A DNA stretch of 64,000 bases from Sipunculus nudus. Its lineage: Eukaryota; Annelida; Sipuncula; Golfingiida; Sipunculidae. How positions within the stretch are numbered: position 1 is the stretch's first letter; the number at the start of each line of letters is the position of its first letter. The notes beneath the pieces are model-generated. The model saw nothing but the letters and a program-made list of their open reading frames with translations. It had not been told where the DNA came from and did not search any database. Location: NCBI GenBank assembly GCA_026874595.1, contig CM049308.1, positions 37,220,527-37,284,526 on the forward strand, written 5' to 3'. The position numbers and the translations under genes are program-made. Below are positions 13,503 to 24,800 of this stretch, piece after piece.

Positions 13503-13857
13503 TGCCTTTAAGTTGCTACTTGATTTTCCGAGCTAAAAATAATTTTTTTTATCTACACATTTTTCTTTTAATGTTAAGAGAAAATTTTAAATCTATATTT
13601 ACAAACCTACAATATTAAATAAATACCAACTTTTACGGAAAATAAATTTTAGTGACAGTAACATGGAAACATGGTAACAGGGGGGCACATTTACATTTCC
13701 ACTAAGCTATATATACTGATGTATATATAGGCATGCATGCAGAACATAACCAGGGGCGGATATACAGGATTTTAGAATATATATAGGGGGCTCAGAGGGG
13801 GAGGGCAAACCCCCTCCAACGGTGTAGAAACGTTTTGAAAATAAACGTTTTGAAAAT

Positions 13858-13977
13858 ATAATGGCGCAAACTGAGGCAGTTTTAAAAGCATCACTAAGTT
13901 ATATAGTGTACAGAAAGGTATAACCTAGTAGACATGCATCATGATGCTTTTAAAACTGCCTCAGTTTGCGTCATTAT
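13858..13977. repeat. Near-perfect 36-bp inverted repeat (hairpin) with 48-base loop
   Basis: The left arm 13,858-13,893 and right arm 13,942-13,977 are reverse complements at 35 of 36 positions. The arms contain CAAACTGAGGCAGTTTTAAA. It could be a fold-back MITE or a transcribed hairpin. It lies about 100 bases after a CAGGGGCGGAT-type repeat end (13,751) and directly after a duplicated CGTTTTGAAAATA. The sequence alone does not show whether it is transcribed. Confidence 0.85.
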
Positions 13978-15822
13978 AGCCTTTATTTCACTAAGAAAGC
14001 GGCCTCTACCTCTGAAACCCCAAAAAGGTCGGAAATAGTTATCTAAATCCATAAAACATATAATGAATGGAACTGTATAACAGTACAATTAAGGAGAGAA
14101 GGTTACTGAAATCTACCATGCAGTTCTACCTAATATACTATACATGTACCTCTACTAGCATGAAGAACTGCATGTGTCAGTCCGTTTACTAGTTTACCAA
14201 AATTGTCTACACTGCTACTATGAAAAAGTAACATAGCAGACGGTCACATATTAGACATTTTTCTAAATATCATGTTCCATTATATTACTGGTAGGCTTAT
14301 TTACCACCCACCAGTCCTCAATTACTGTTGCGAAAATCGCACTTAATAAGCTTTACAATATAATTCCGCCTGCATGAATCTAACAACATCAGTAACTTTG
14401 TAGACGTTGAATAACGGTATACGATCTTCTTCACTGTACAAGTCCTTGAGAAACTTTTGCATTCAGAACAAAAAAGTAGCTTCAACGTTTCTGTTCAGTA
14501 ATAAATACAAAATTATAAATAAATATAAAATTAGACACTTTTCTCAAGCAGAGAGAATGTTAGTATAACTGAATTCATATAAAAGGTCCAAGACGCAATT
14601 TATTGAAAATATTCATCGTTTGTCTCATGTTATTTTCGAACAGAAACCTTTTTCTTGAATTGGGACAATTTTGATCGTGAATTTTGAGGTTTGACTGTTG
14701 AAACAATGGGTCACGGCTTTTCCCACAGTCCCTGAATGGAAGAGTTGTGCTACGAGTAGAAAAGTCCACTATATAGTGGGTGTGGTCCTTGTTGAACCGG
14801 AGGTTGAACTCGAAATGTTACTTGTTTGACATGATACGTCAATGTAACTGCTACATTTTGCACAGTAACATTCTTATTTTGATCTTGATTTTTAAATTTA
14901 CATAGGTGACTTAAGGCAAATAATCTTATTTGAATATAAAAAATGTTCTTTTATCTATGCTAAAAGGACCAGCTAAAACATTGCAATTCTGGTTTATCCA
15001 GTTAGTGAATTATTCATGTTTCACGAGTCTGGCGGAGACACTGTTTTTATTATGCAGTAGAACAGCATGATGTTGCTTTTAAACAAAGACTCTCCAGCTT
15101 TTTAATCAAAACAAAACACCTAGAACAAAGCTATCCCTTGCGAAGTGACGAGCGTTGTTTTTAATTTAAATATCAACTCTGTGTGGGGACTATGATGCGG
15201 CAAAGTGTGGGCGGGGCGCCATGCATGCGGGCCATCCATTGAACCAGCCTATAGCCCACAGCGGGAAACCAGCACTGTCTACGTATTCTGGCGCTGAGGG
15301 ATTAAAACATATAACTTATACTCTCGACTTTTATGGCCTGAATGTGAACCTTAACACTTTAAGGTTCCCTAAGCGGGCTTCCCGTCTAGACGTCACGCTC
15401 CACCGCCTAAAACCAACCCACAGCTTCCAAATAATTCAGCAGCAGTCGGGGGCTTGTTCAGAACTTGGCAATGGTATACTATACGTTGGGAATTCTTTGG
15501 AGACGGCTCCTATAACATCAAGTTTCTGGCCTTTTACTGCAATGTAATGAAGTTATCATGTATTTAGTGGTATACATATAAGAAAATATCGAATTTGGGT
15601 TCATGCTGAAAATTATAAGGTAAATTTATTTCACCAAAGGTGTTTCCTGCTTTATATATATTTCAACGGAAACCCGCAAACAACATACATGCAATGTGTT
15701 TAAATAGAACGATTGAACATTCTTTGCAGAAAAAAAAAAACAAAAGAGGCTTAACCTCTTAACAAAAGCACACCTCATTCATTCAACAGTAAACATTGAA
15801 GACGTAATCTGATTTAATCTTA

Positions 15823-15825
<3 letters not shown>

Positions 15826-15907
<82 letters not shown>
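15826..15907. repeat. (TA)n microsatellite
   Basis: About 80 bases of TA with one AAATA interruption. Confidence 0.95.
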
Positions 15908-15909
<2 letters not shown>

Positions 15910-16420
15910 GGAACATCAACTTTCTTATGATTTTTACGAGAAAAAAAATTATTTAGTATCAATTTATTAAACTAGTCCGGCAACTGTCCGCACATTTCCA
16001 ATTATGATTGTATATATTATATGGCATTCGCTCGTCGAACCTGTATTTTTTCACTTTGTTTATAGCTCTCCGATTCCTATTCGTATTTATATATATAAGC
16101 GAGACTGTCAACAAGTAAAACCGTACCTCGATCCTTGTACATACAATTTAAATAACTTTTAAATGGCTTTATTTTACACATTGCTGATAAATATGCATAT
16201 CTTTTAAACATTTAAAAAAATGGTTAGAAAATATTTAGGTAATATTGAACAATCCTGCACTTTGATATGTCAAAGATTGTTTATGTTTGTTAATCTTCAT
16301 GAGCTTGTTGCTTTGTTTGTTTGCATGTGCGAAAAGAAAATGTCGTGCAAGCATTCTGAAATATTATATTATATTAAATTGTGCGGCTAAATACATGTAA
16401 GAATCGACAGCTGCGCGCTC

Positions 16421-16438
16421 GCTCTCTTTCTCTCTCTG

Positions 16439-16475
<37 letters not shown>

Positions 16476-16480
16476 CACAG
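16421..16480. repeat. (CT)n followed by (CA)n compound microsatellite
   Basis: Imperfect CT repeats run to 16,456, then CA repeats to 16,480. Confidence 0.92.
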
Positions 16481-17682
16481 AAATGTTAAAATCGTTACGT
16501 GTTCTTACTCCCGTCCCAGGCTTACTTTTACAGATGCCTGTCCCGGAGTGTCTTTATTGGCGGCTGTGACCTGCATGAGTAGCTTTGTTCCCGCCGGATG
16601 GGGAGCATTCAGAGGAGCTCTAACATTACAGTCTTCTCTATTCATGTCACACGCCCAGCCTATAAAAATTGAGAGTTCTTTTCACCAACTGTCTAGGGCT
16701 GTCTACTCGTCAGACCAAATGGTAGTGACCAATCCCAGAATTCTTTATTGGCCACCTGCCTGAGCAGAATAAAGGTCCCACGAAGCTATAGTCAATGTCG
16801 TCCTGCGTCAGAGACGGCAGACAAAACAAAAATATGTTTTGTACATGCACGACCTATAGAGATATAAAGGAATGAAACCTTTCTGGTCCGTTGTAAAGAG
16901 AAAGTATTAATACAGTCGGAAATTTCCGGTTTATTCCTTTTTTGTCTCCTCGTTTTCTCCTCTCTCTCTCTCTCTCCAGGGTATACACACATATTTACAC
17001 ATATATATATTTTATATGAAAGTGTATGAAAGTATTTATGGAAGTCTGAGAGTTGTCATTCAAACGTGGTCCAATTATATTTTGAAACCAGAGAAGTGTA
17101 GCTTTTATTTAACAACACATGGGACTTTGGGATTCAAGAAAATCAATGGGGACATGAAGTTGGTAATAGAGCACAACGTGAGCCAGCCGAGCAAGGCATA
17201 AAAGCAATCTTCTAATCAGGAGATGAGTTTGGGAAGACGAGCAAGAATTGTCCATTTCGTGGACTGAGCGCCATTCTTCAAGCTGACAGACGGAGGGCTG
17301 AGTGTTCTCATCTTGTGAAACAGATCTGTGTGGGATCTACGACCCAAAATGGTTGACATTTAACTTGGTAAACAAATTGGCGGGGCCCAATTTATGTGAC
17401 AAGGTTGGGTTACACACGATATGGCAGGCTGGATTTCAGTTAGCTTCCGATTAGTTTTTGGTATTTATAAATACGATTTTGGGTTTGTGTGACTTCAGTA
17501 GTGAATTAACTTGAATTCTTATTACATGATGTGCCAAATTAACACATACTTATCCTGTGTAGACTGTTACACTGCACCTTTTCGTACATTACTTACGTTT
17601 ACACTTAGTTCAAGCTATATGCATGATAGCACTTGGTTTATGGACTAACATCAGTCCAGTATAAACTGACAAAGAGGTTATT

Positions 17683-17985
17683 GTATCCGCCAAAACAGAG
17701 TTTTGCGGATACTATGTTTTCAGCCCATGCACCGCCGCCGCCGTCGCCGCCGCCGCGTAGGTGTCCGGAGAACTCCTCTGTAACCGCTGGGCGGAATTTT
17801 ACAAAACCCGGGATTATGTTCGGGTCAAATGTGAACTGCTGCGCCCCAATTTTGTTTTGACCTCTGACCTTTCCTCTGCGCTCTGGGTCCATCTGTGCGT
17901 CTCTGTTCACATATAAACCCCCATATCTCTGGACTCGTTGACCGATTGGGCTGAAATTTTGCACGTTTATTCATCTTTGATAGTT
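17683..17985 (+). mobile_element. 5' portion of a hairpin-started dispersed repeat, interrupted by copy A
   Basis: It starts with a hairpin: GTATCCGC pairs with GCGGATAC and AAAAC with GTTTT (17,683-17,712). ACTATGTTTTCAGCC and a CCG-rich tract (17,731-17,756) follow. The downstream GACTCGTTGACCGATTGGGC segment matches 20,740-20,790. The same hairpin-plus-CCG opening recurs at 21,236. The element is broken at 17,985 by copy A and appears to resume at about 20,394. Confidence 0.6.
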
Positions 17986-20393
17986 TTTTTTAGCTCAGCT
18001 GACTTTCAGTCATGCTGGGCTATAGCGATGGGTCTTTGTCCGTCGTCCTTCCGTCTGTCCGTCCGGCCGGCCGTCCGTCCGTTAGCAGGGCACAAATCAT
18101 AACCATAGGGGCTAGGGCCATGAACCCTATGCAGTCTTAGAGGTTATAAAAAGATCTCCTTGCAAACCTGAAATTAGGTCACTGCAACCTATATTCTCAA
18201 AGTTAGGGGGTGTGTTTGCACCCCCCAGAAATGACTCTGTGAGACAAAATTTTCATCCCAAACCTTCCATCTTTCATATACAGCTCACCTACCAACAGGG
18301 GAAGAACCATAATTTTTTTGAGGTCAAAAGGTCAAAGGTCAAGGTCACAGGAGCCTCTTATTTGAATAGCCTGTGGATGCATTTTAAGCCAACCCTTTCA
18401 TCCCAATCCTTTGATTTTTCACATATAGCTCACCTACTAAGTTGGAGAAGAATCCTATAGATTTTGAGGTCACAAGGTCAAAGGTCAGGGTCACAGGATC
18501 CACTTCTTTGAAAAGGTTGTGGACACATTTCAAGCTAGAATTTTCATTCCAAACCTTCCAGCACTGATATCGCTTCTCTGCCAACAGGGGAAAAGACCTG
18601 TTGATTTTGAGGTCAAAGGTCAAGTTCACAGCACCCACTTCTTGCGTGGAGTCATTTTCAGGCAAACTTTTCAATCTGTACCTTCCATCTGTCATATATG
18701 GCTTACCTACCAATAAGGGAAGAAGCCTATTGATGTTGAGGTCAAAAAGTCAAAGGTCAAGGTCACAATATTTAATTGTTCTGAATGCTTGTGAGCATAT
18801 TCCAAGTGTAACTGTTCAACCCAAACCTTCAGTCTTTCACATATGCCACATCTATGCATCACTCAGTTTGACTCAAACTTCATATTTATGGGTCTTTTTG
18901 CTTGAATAAATAACTTATTGATTTTGGGGTCAGCTGGTCAGCAGGTTTAAGGTTGCAGGTCAAAGTTATTCACCCATTGGTTGCCAAGTAATTACACCAG
19001 ATTTAAGTGGTTAGTAGTTACCCATCATTTAGAAAGAATCCAGTTGATATATGGGCAAAAGGCCAAGGTCATAGGTCAGGGATGTTCACAATTACTTATT
19101 TTATAGACTATCTCTATTTTTCTTGTATATATTACCATCCCACTCCAGCTGGTACATCTCCCTGTGTGGCTGTAATTGTGAGTGACACTGGTGACATATG
19201 ATTCCCTTTTGTATCAGCCTATTAAGTGATAAGGCTCAGTGATAAGTACCTCGTTACTTCATAACAAAAACACTGTTGTCAGAATGCTTCAGCCAGGCAT
19301 TAAGACTATGAGAGTATAGTATTAGTGTTTAGCTACTGATTTATAAGATGATGGGAACATTTTGCAGTTTATTTTATGGAATCCTAGCAATTAACTTAGT
19401 TTCCTAGATATCTGAATATTTTAATATATATCACCACATATAAAAGCAAGTGTTTGTTCTCATAATATGTGGATGTGTACCTTGATTTAGGATGGCTTTT
19501 TGTTTTATTTCAAAACTCTTAGTCATGCTTTCTGCATTTCTTTTCTTTCAGGTTTGGCAGTTTACCTACCCTGCTGACCCCATTGAAAAGCAGAGTGATA
19601 ATAAATAATATTGGACTTACACTTTTTACAATTGCATATCTATGAATCTGATATGAGGGCCTGGACATGCCTTTTGAATTATTTTGGGCATTCATTACTG
19701 GATAATTTGCCCCAAGTTTGGTCTCCTATTGGAGAATGTGGGATATCAAATGTCATACTTGTCAGAAATCCATTATGTCTGCCAGTTAGCCACCTTAGAA
19801 ATTCTTTCTTCAGTGCAGTTTCAGTAATTTTTCTTTAATGTTTGGTCCGATTTAGAGAATGTTTGTTGTCTGATTTCAGACTTGTCAGAAGTCCAATATG
19901 GCCACCAGGCAACCATCTTTTAATTCCTTTTGATCATATTATCTCAAGAACAGTTAAAGTGAATGCAGTTGGATGTATATATTTATGTAATCTTGTAAAG
20001 GATTGGGTCAAATATTTCTGAATAAATATTACCATCATTTATAAAAGTGCAGTACAGTTGGCTTGTATTGAATAAAAATTCATAAAGAAGCACCTGTTTC
20101 TCAATAATTCTTGCATGAATTTCCTTGATTTTTGCTATATATTTTGATCTTATATTTGCCCTTTGTGGTGTTCCTTTTGAGACTGACAGGTTTCAAGCAA
20201 GCTGTTGGAATAGTTCCTGATAGCTTAACAATCATGCATTTTCCTCAGACCATCAATTCACTGTGTTTTAACCAGACAAAGGTGATATATATTTCTTTTG
20301 TCATAGAAAATTTTCAACAAATTGGCAAATTGGTTCTTCAAAATTTGACTGGAAGTTGTGAATCTCAGTCCATGATGTCACAGGTCATGCTTG
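17986..20393 (+). mobile_element. 2.4-kb Helentron/HINE-like element, copy A
   Basis: It begins TTTTTAGCTCAGCTGACTTT and then has a GTCCGTCGTCC-type pyrimidine block. It contains four diverged tandem core units of about 130-146 bases, each with an AGGTCAAAGGTCA-type cluster (18,321, 18,467, 18,610, 18,739). It matches copy B at 55,996 almost collinearly, with about one difference per 40-60 bases by eye. The 3' tail of copy B (palindrome plus CTTG) is missing. Copy A jumps from CATGCTTG to TTCTTCATTTTTGTGAC, which is host repeat. There is no conserved protein; frames open on both strands reflect the repeats. Confidence 0.75.
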
Positions 20394-21000
20394 TTCTTCA
20401 TTTTTGTGACAGGTGGCGCCACCTACCTCCAGTTTACGCTCCAGACATTCATGCTAATATCTCAGGACTGGTTTGACGGATCAGCCTGAAAATTGCATAT
20501 GAATAGGTCTAAAATAACCCTTTAACATACAAAAAATGGTGGCGCCAACTGCAACCATTTTTGCACAGCGGCCATCTGTTTATCTGCCTTTGGATAAAAT
20601 CATGCATATCTTTGCAGTGGTTGGACTTATTCTCCTGAAATTTTGCACGTTTATACATCTTGGATAGATTTTTCGTTGATATGACAGATGGCGCCACCTA
20701 TCTATGCGTTTGCAGTGCAGACATCCATGCTGATATCTCAGGACTCGTTTGACCGATTGGGCTAAATTTTAAATGTTTATTCATCTTGGATAGCTTTATC
20801 ATTTTTGTGACAGGTGGCGCCACCTACCTCCCCGTTTATGCTCCAGACAACCATGCTAATATCTCAGGACTGGTTTGACATATCAGCCTGAAATTTTGCA
20901 TGTGTATTGGTCTAACATAGCCCTTTATTATACCCAAGGTGGCCGCACCTGCAACTGTTTTTGCATAGCGTCCATCTGTTTTTCTGCCTTGGGATAAAAT
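20394..21000. repeat. GGCGCC-palindrome repeat units (continuation of interrupted repeat)
   Basis: TTTTTGTGACAGGTGGCGCC is repeated at about 20,401 and 20,802 (about 400-base spacing), with intermediate, more diverged units at about 20,535 and 20,688. Each unit carries ATCTCAGGACTnGTTTGACnGATnnGnCTGAAATTTTGCA. The perfect 12-mer GGTGGCGCCACC is at 20,412 and 20,813. This is non-coding. Confidence 0.7.
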
Positions 21001-21235
21001 CATCCACACCACCTAATCTATATCTTTCATGTAAAATGTCATCTACCACACAAGGTTTTCCCATTACCTCTATATCCTATCACCACTTCATCCGTACCTC
21101 TCTGATTAAGGCGGAAACTCGTAGTCGCTTGTCGACTACCCGTATTCCAGTTGTATATTGAAACAGTATACATTTAAAATGTTTAAATTTACTTTAAAAT
21201 TTTCAAACACAGCAATGCACATCGAGCAGATTATT

Positions 21236-21834
21236 GTATCCCCAGACAAAGTCGGGGGATACTATGTTTTCATTCCGGTCCCGCCGCCGCCGCCGCCGCC
21301 GCATGTAAATCTTGTTGGCGCGATAACCCAAAAAATATTTCACGGAACTTTACCAAACTTGGTATATGTATAGATAAGGGTAAGAGGACGACGCCTATTT
21401 AAAATGAGGTCATGACCTTTACTAGGAGAGTGTCCTTGACCTTGAATAGGTCCAATTTTGGGGAAAATCACACAAATTCTATAATATCTCAAGAAATGTT
21501 GCATGGATTTATCCCAAAATCAAGTTGATGGAAGATCATGGATAGGGTTGTCATGTTCAAGAAACTGGTGGCGCCACCTATTATTCTTTACTTGTTTTCG
21601 TGCCTTTTAATACCCCCAAAATTGCCACCTTACAGTACTGTGAGCATTATAAGTCAAAAACTAATGGACAGATTTCTTTCATATTATGCATATACATAGG
21701 TATGGGTTATGGGATGATGTTTATTTAAATTGGGGTCATGACCTTTCCTATGATAGTGGCCTTGACCTTGAATATTGCCATATATGGTGAAAATCACACA
21801 CCTCTTATGATATCTCCAGTGTTGATAGCCATAT
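21236..21834 (+). mobile_element. Hairpin-started repeat leading into the satellite array
   Basis: The hairpin at 21,236-21,262 pairs GTATCCCC with GGGGATAC and GAC with GTC around an AAA loop. ACTATGTTTTCATTCC and (CCG)n at 21,281-21,301 follow. Next come two diverged copies of a segment with GGGGTCATGACCTTTnCTA and a GGTGGCGCCACC palindrome at 21,567. The AGGTCA-rich tandem array begins without a visible break, so the array is probably the expanded core of this element. Confidence 0.6.
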
Positions 21835-24800
21835 GGATTTCAAACATGACTTATGTATGGCCCACCACTAAAGTAAGAACCTTATAGGTTCTAGAGTCAA
21901 AGGTCAAGGTCACTGGACTGGCATTTTAAAAGATACTGTGGATGCATTTTTAGGCCAAACTTTCATCCCAGGTCTTCCATCTTGAATATATAGCTCACTT
22001 GCCAATAGTGGATGATCCATATAAATTTTAGGGTCACAAGGTCAAAGGTCAAGGCCACAGGAGCCATCTGTCCAAAAATTAGTTTCTGGATGATAATTCC
22101 TTCTTTTATTGATGAATGGATTTCAAACTTGACTTGTATATGTCCCATTGGAAAAGCAACCCCGAATTGATTTTGGGGTCATGAGGTCAAAGGTCAAGGT
22201 CACAGGACACATCTTAAAAAAGATGTGGATGCATTTTCAGCCAAACATTTCATCTCAGATCTTTCATCTTGCACATATAGTTCACCTGCCAAGAGTGGAA
22301 GACCCCTATCAATTTTGAGGTCACAAGGTCAAAGGTGAAGATCACAGGAGCCATCTGTCTAAAAATTAGTTTCTGGATGATAATTCCTTCTTTTATTGAT
22401 GAATGGATTTCAAACTTGACTTGTATATGTCCCATTGGAAAAGCAAGACCCGAATTGATTTTGGGGTCATGAGGTCAAAGGTCAAGGTCACAGGACCCAT
22501 CTTTAAAAAGATGTGGATGCATTTTCAGCCAAACATTTCATCTCAGATCTTTCATCTTGCACATATAGTTCACCTGCCAAGAAAGGAAGAACCCTATCAA
22601 TGTTGAGGTCACAAGGTCAAAGGTGAAGGTCACAGGAGCCATCTGTCCAAAAGTTAGTTTCTGAATGATAAAACCTTCTTTTATTGATGTATGGATTTCA
22701 AACTTGACTTGTATTTGACCCATTGGAAAAGCAAGACCTGAATTGATTTTGGGGTCATGAGGTCAAAGGTCAAGGTCACAGGAAACCTCTTTAAAAAGAT
22801 TGTGGATGCATTTTCAGCCAAACAATTAATCTCAGATCTTTCATTTTTCACATATAGTTCACCTGCCAAGAGTGGAAGAACCCTATCAATTTTGAGGTCA
22901 CAAGGTCAAAGGTGAAGGTCACAGGAGCCATCTGTCCAAAATTTAGTTTCTGAATGATAATTCCTTCTTTTATTGATGAATGGATTTCAAACTTGACTTG
23001 TATTTGACCCATTGGAAAAGCAAGACCCGAATTGATTTTGGGGTCATGAGGTCAAAGGTCAAGGTCACAGGAAACCTCTTTAAAAAGAATGTGGATGCAT
23101 TTTCAGCCAAACAATTCATCTCAGATCTTTCATCTTGCACATATAGTTCACCTGCCAAGAGTGGAAGACCCCTATCAATGTTGAGGTCACAAGGTCAAAG
23201 GTGAAGGTCACAGGAGACATCTGTCCAAAAATTAGTTTCTGGATGATAATTCCTGCTTTTATTGATGTATGGGTTTCAAACTTGACTTGTATATGTCCCA
23301 TTGGAAAAGCAAGACCCAAATTGATTTGGGGTCATGAGGTCAAAGGTCAAGGTCACAGGACACATCTCTAAAAAGATGTGGATGCATTTTCAGCCAAACA
23401 TTTCATCTCAGATCTTTCATCTTGCACATATAGTTCTCCTGCCAAGAGAGGAAGAACACTATCAATTTTGAGGTCACAAGGTCAAAGGTGAAGGTCAAAG
23501 GAGACATCTGTCCAAAAATTAGTTTCTGGATGATAATTCCTTCTTTTATTGATGAATGGATTTCAAACTTGACTTGTATTTGACCCATTGGAAAAGCAAG
23601 ACCTGAATTGATTTTGGGGTCATGAGGTCAAAGGTCAAGGTCACAAGAAACCTCTTTAAAAAGATTGTGGATGCATTTTCAGCCAAACAATTAATCTCAG
23701 ATCTTTCATTTTGCACATATAGTTCACCTGCCAAGAGTGGAAGAACCCTATCAATTTTGAGGTCACAAGGTCAAAGGTGAAGGTCACAGGAGCCATCTGT
23801 CCAAAATTTAATTTCTGAATGATAATTCCTTCTTTTATTGATGTATGGATTTCAAACTTGACTTGTATTTGACCCATTGGAAAAGCAAGACCCGAATTGA
23901 TTTTGGGGTCATGAGGTCAAAGGTCAAGGTCACAGGAAACCTCTTTAAAAAGATTGGTGATGCATTTTCAGCCAAACAATTCATCTCAGATCTTTCATCT
24001 TGCACATATAGTTCACCTGCCAAGAGTGGAAGACCCCTATCAATGTTGAGGTCACAAGGTCAAAGGTGAAGGTCACAGGAGACATCTGTCCAAAAATTAG
24101 TTTCTGGATGATAATTCCTGCTTTTATTGATGTATGGGTTTCAAACTTGACTTGTTTATGTCCCATTGGAAAAGCAAAACCCGAATTGATTTTGGGGTCA
24201 TGAGGTCAAAGGTCAAGGTCACAGGACACATCTTTAAAAAGATGTGGATGCATTTTCAGCCAAACATTTCATCTCAGATCTTTCATCTTGCACATATAGT
24301 TCACCTGCCAAGAAAGGAAGAACCCTATCAATTTTGAGGTCACAAGGTCAAAGGTGAAGGTCACAGGAGCCATCTGTCCAAAAGTTAGTTTCTGAATGAT
24401 AAAACCTTCTTTTATTGATGTATGGATTTCAAACTTGACTTGTATTTGACCCATTGGAAAAGCAAGACCTGAATTGATTTTGGGGTCATGAGGTCAAAGG
24501 TCAAGGTCACAGGAAACCTCTTTAAAAAGTTTGTGGATGCATTTTCAGCCAAACAATTAATCTCAGATCTTTCATTTTGCACATATAGTTCACCTGCCAA
24601 GAGTGGAAGAACCCTATCAATTTTGAGGTCACAAGGTCAAAGGTGAAGGTCACAGGAGCCATCTGTCCAAAATTTAGTTTCTGAATGATGATTCCTTCTT
24701 TTATTGATGTATGGATTTCAAACTTGACTTGTATTTGACCCATTGGAAAAGCAAGACCCGAATTGATTTTGGGGTCATGAGGTCAAAGGTCAAGGTCACA

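Larger units (their letters stand above)
12727..17650. other. Non-coding sequence with microsatellites
   Basis: No gene recognised. It contains TA tracts at 13,414-13,500 and 15,826-15,907, a CAGGGGCGGATATACAGGAT repeat end at 13,751, a strong hairpin at 13,858-13,977, and CT/CA dinucleotide tracts at 16,421-16,480 and 16,957-16,978. The 108-codon frame at 15,221-15,547 has no recognisable features. Confidence 0.5.
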
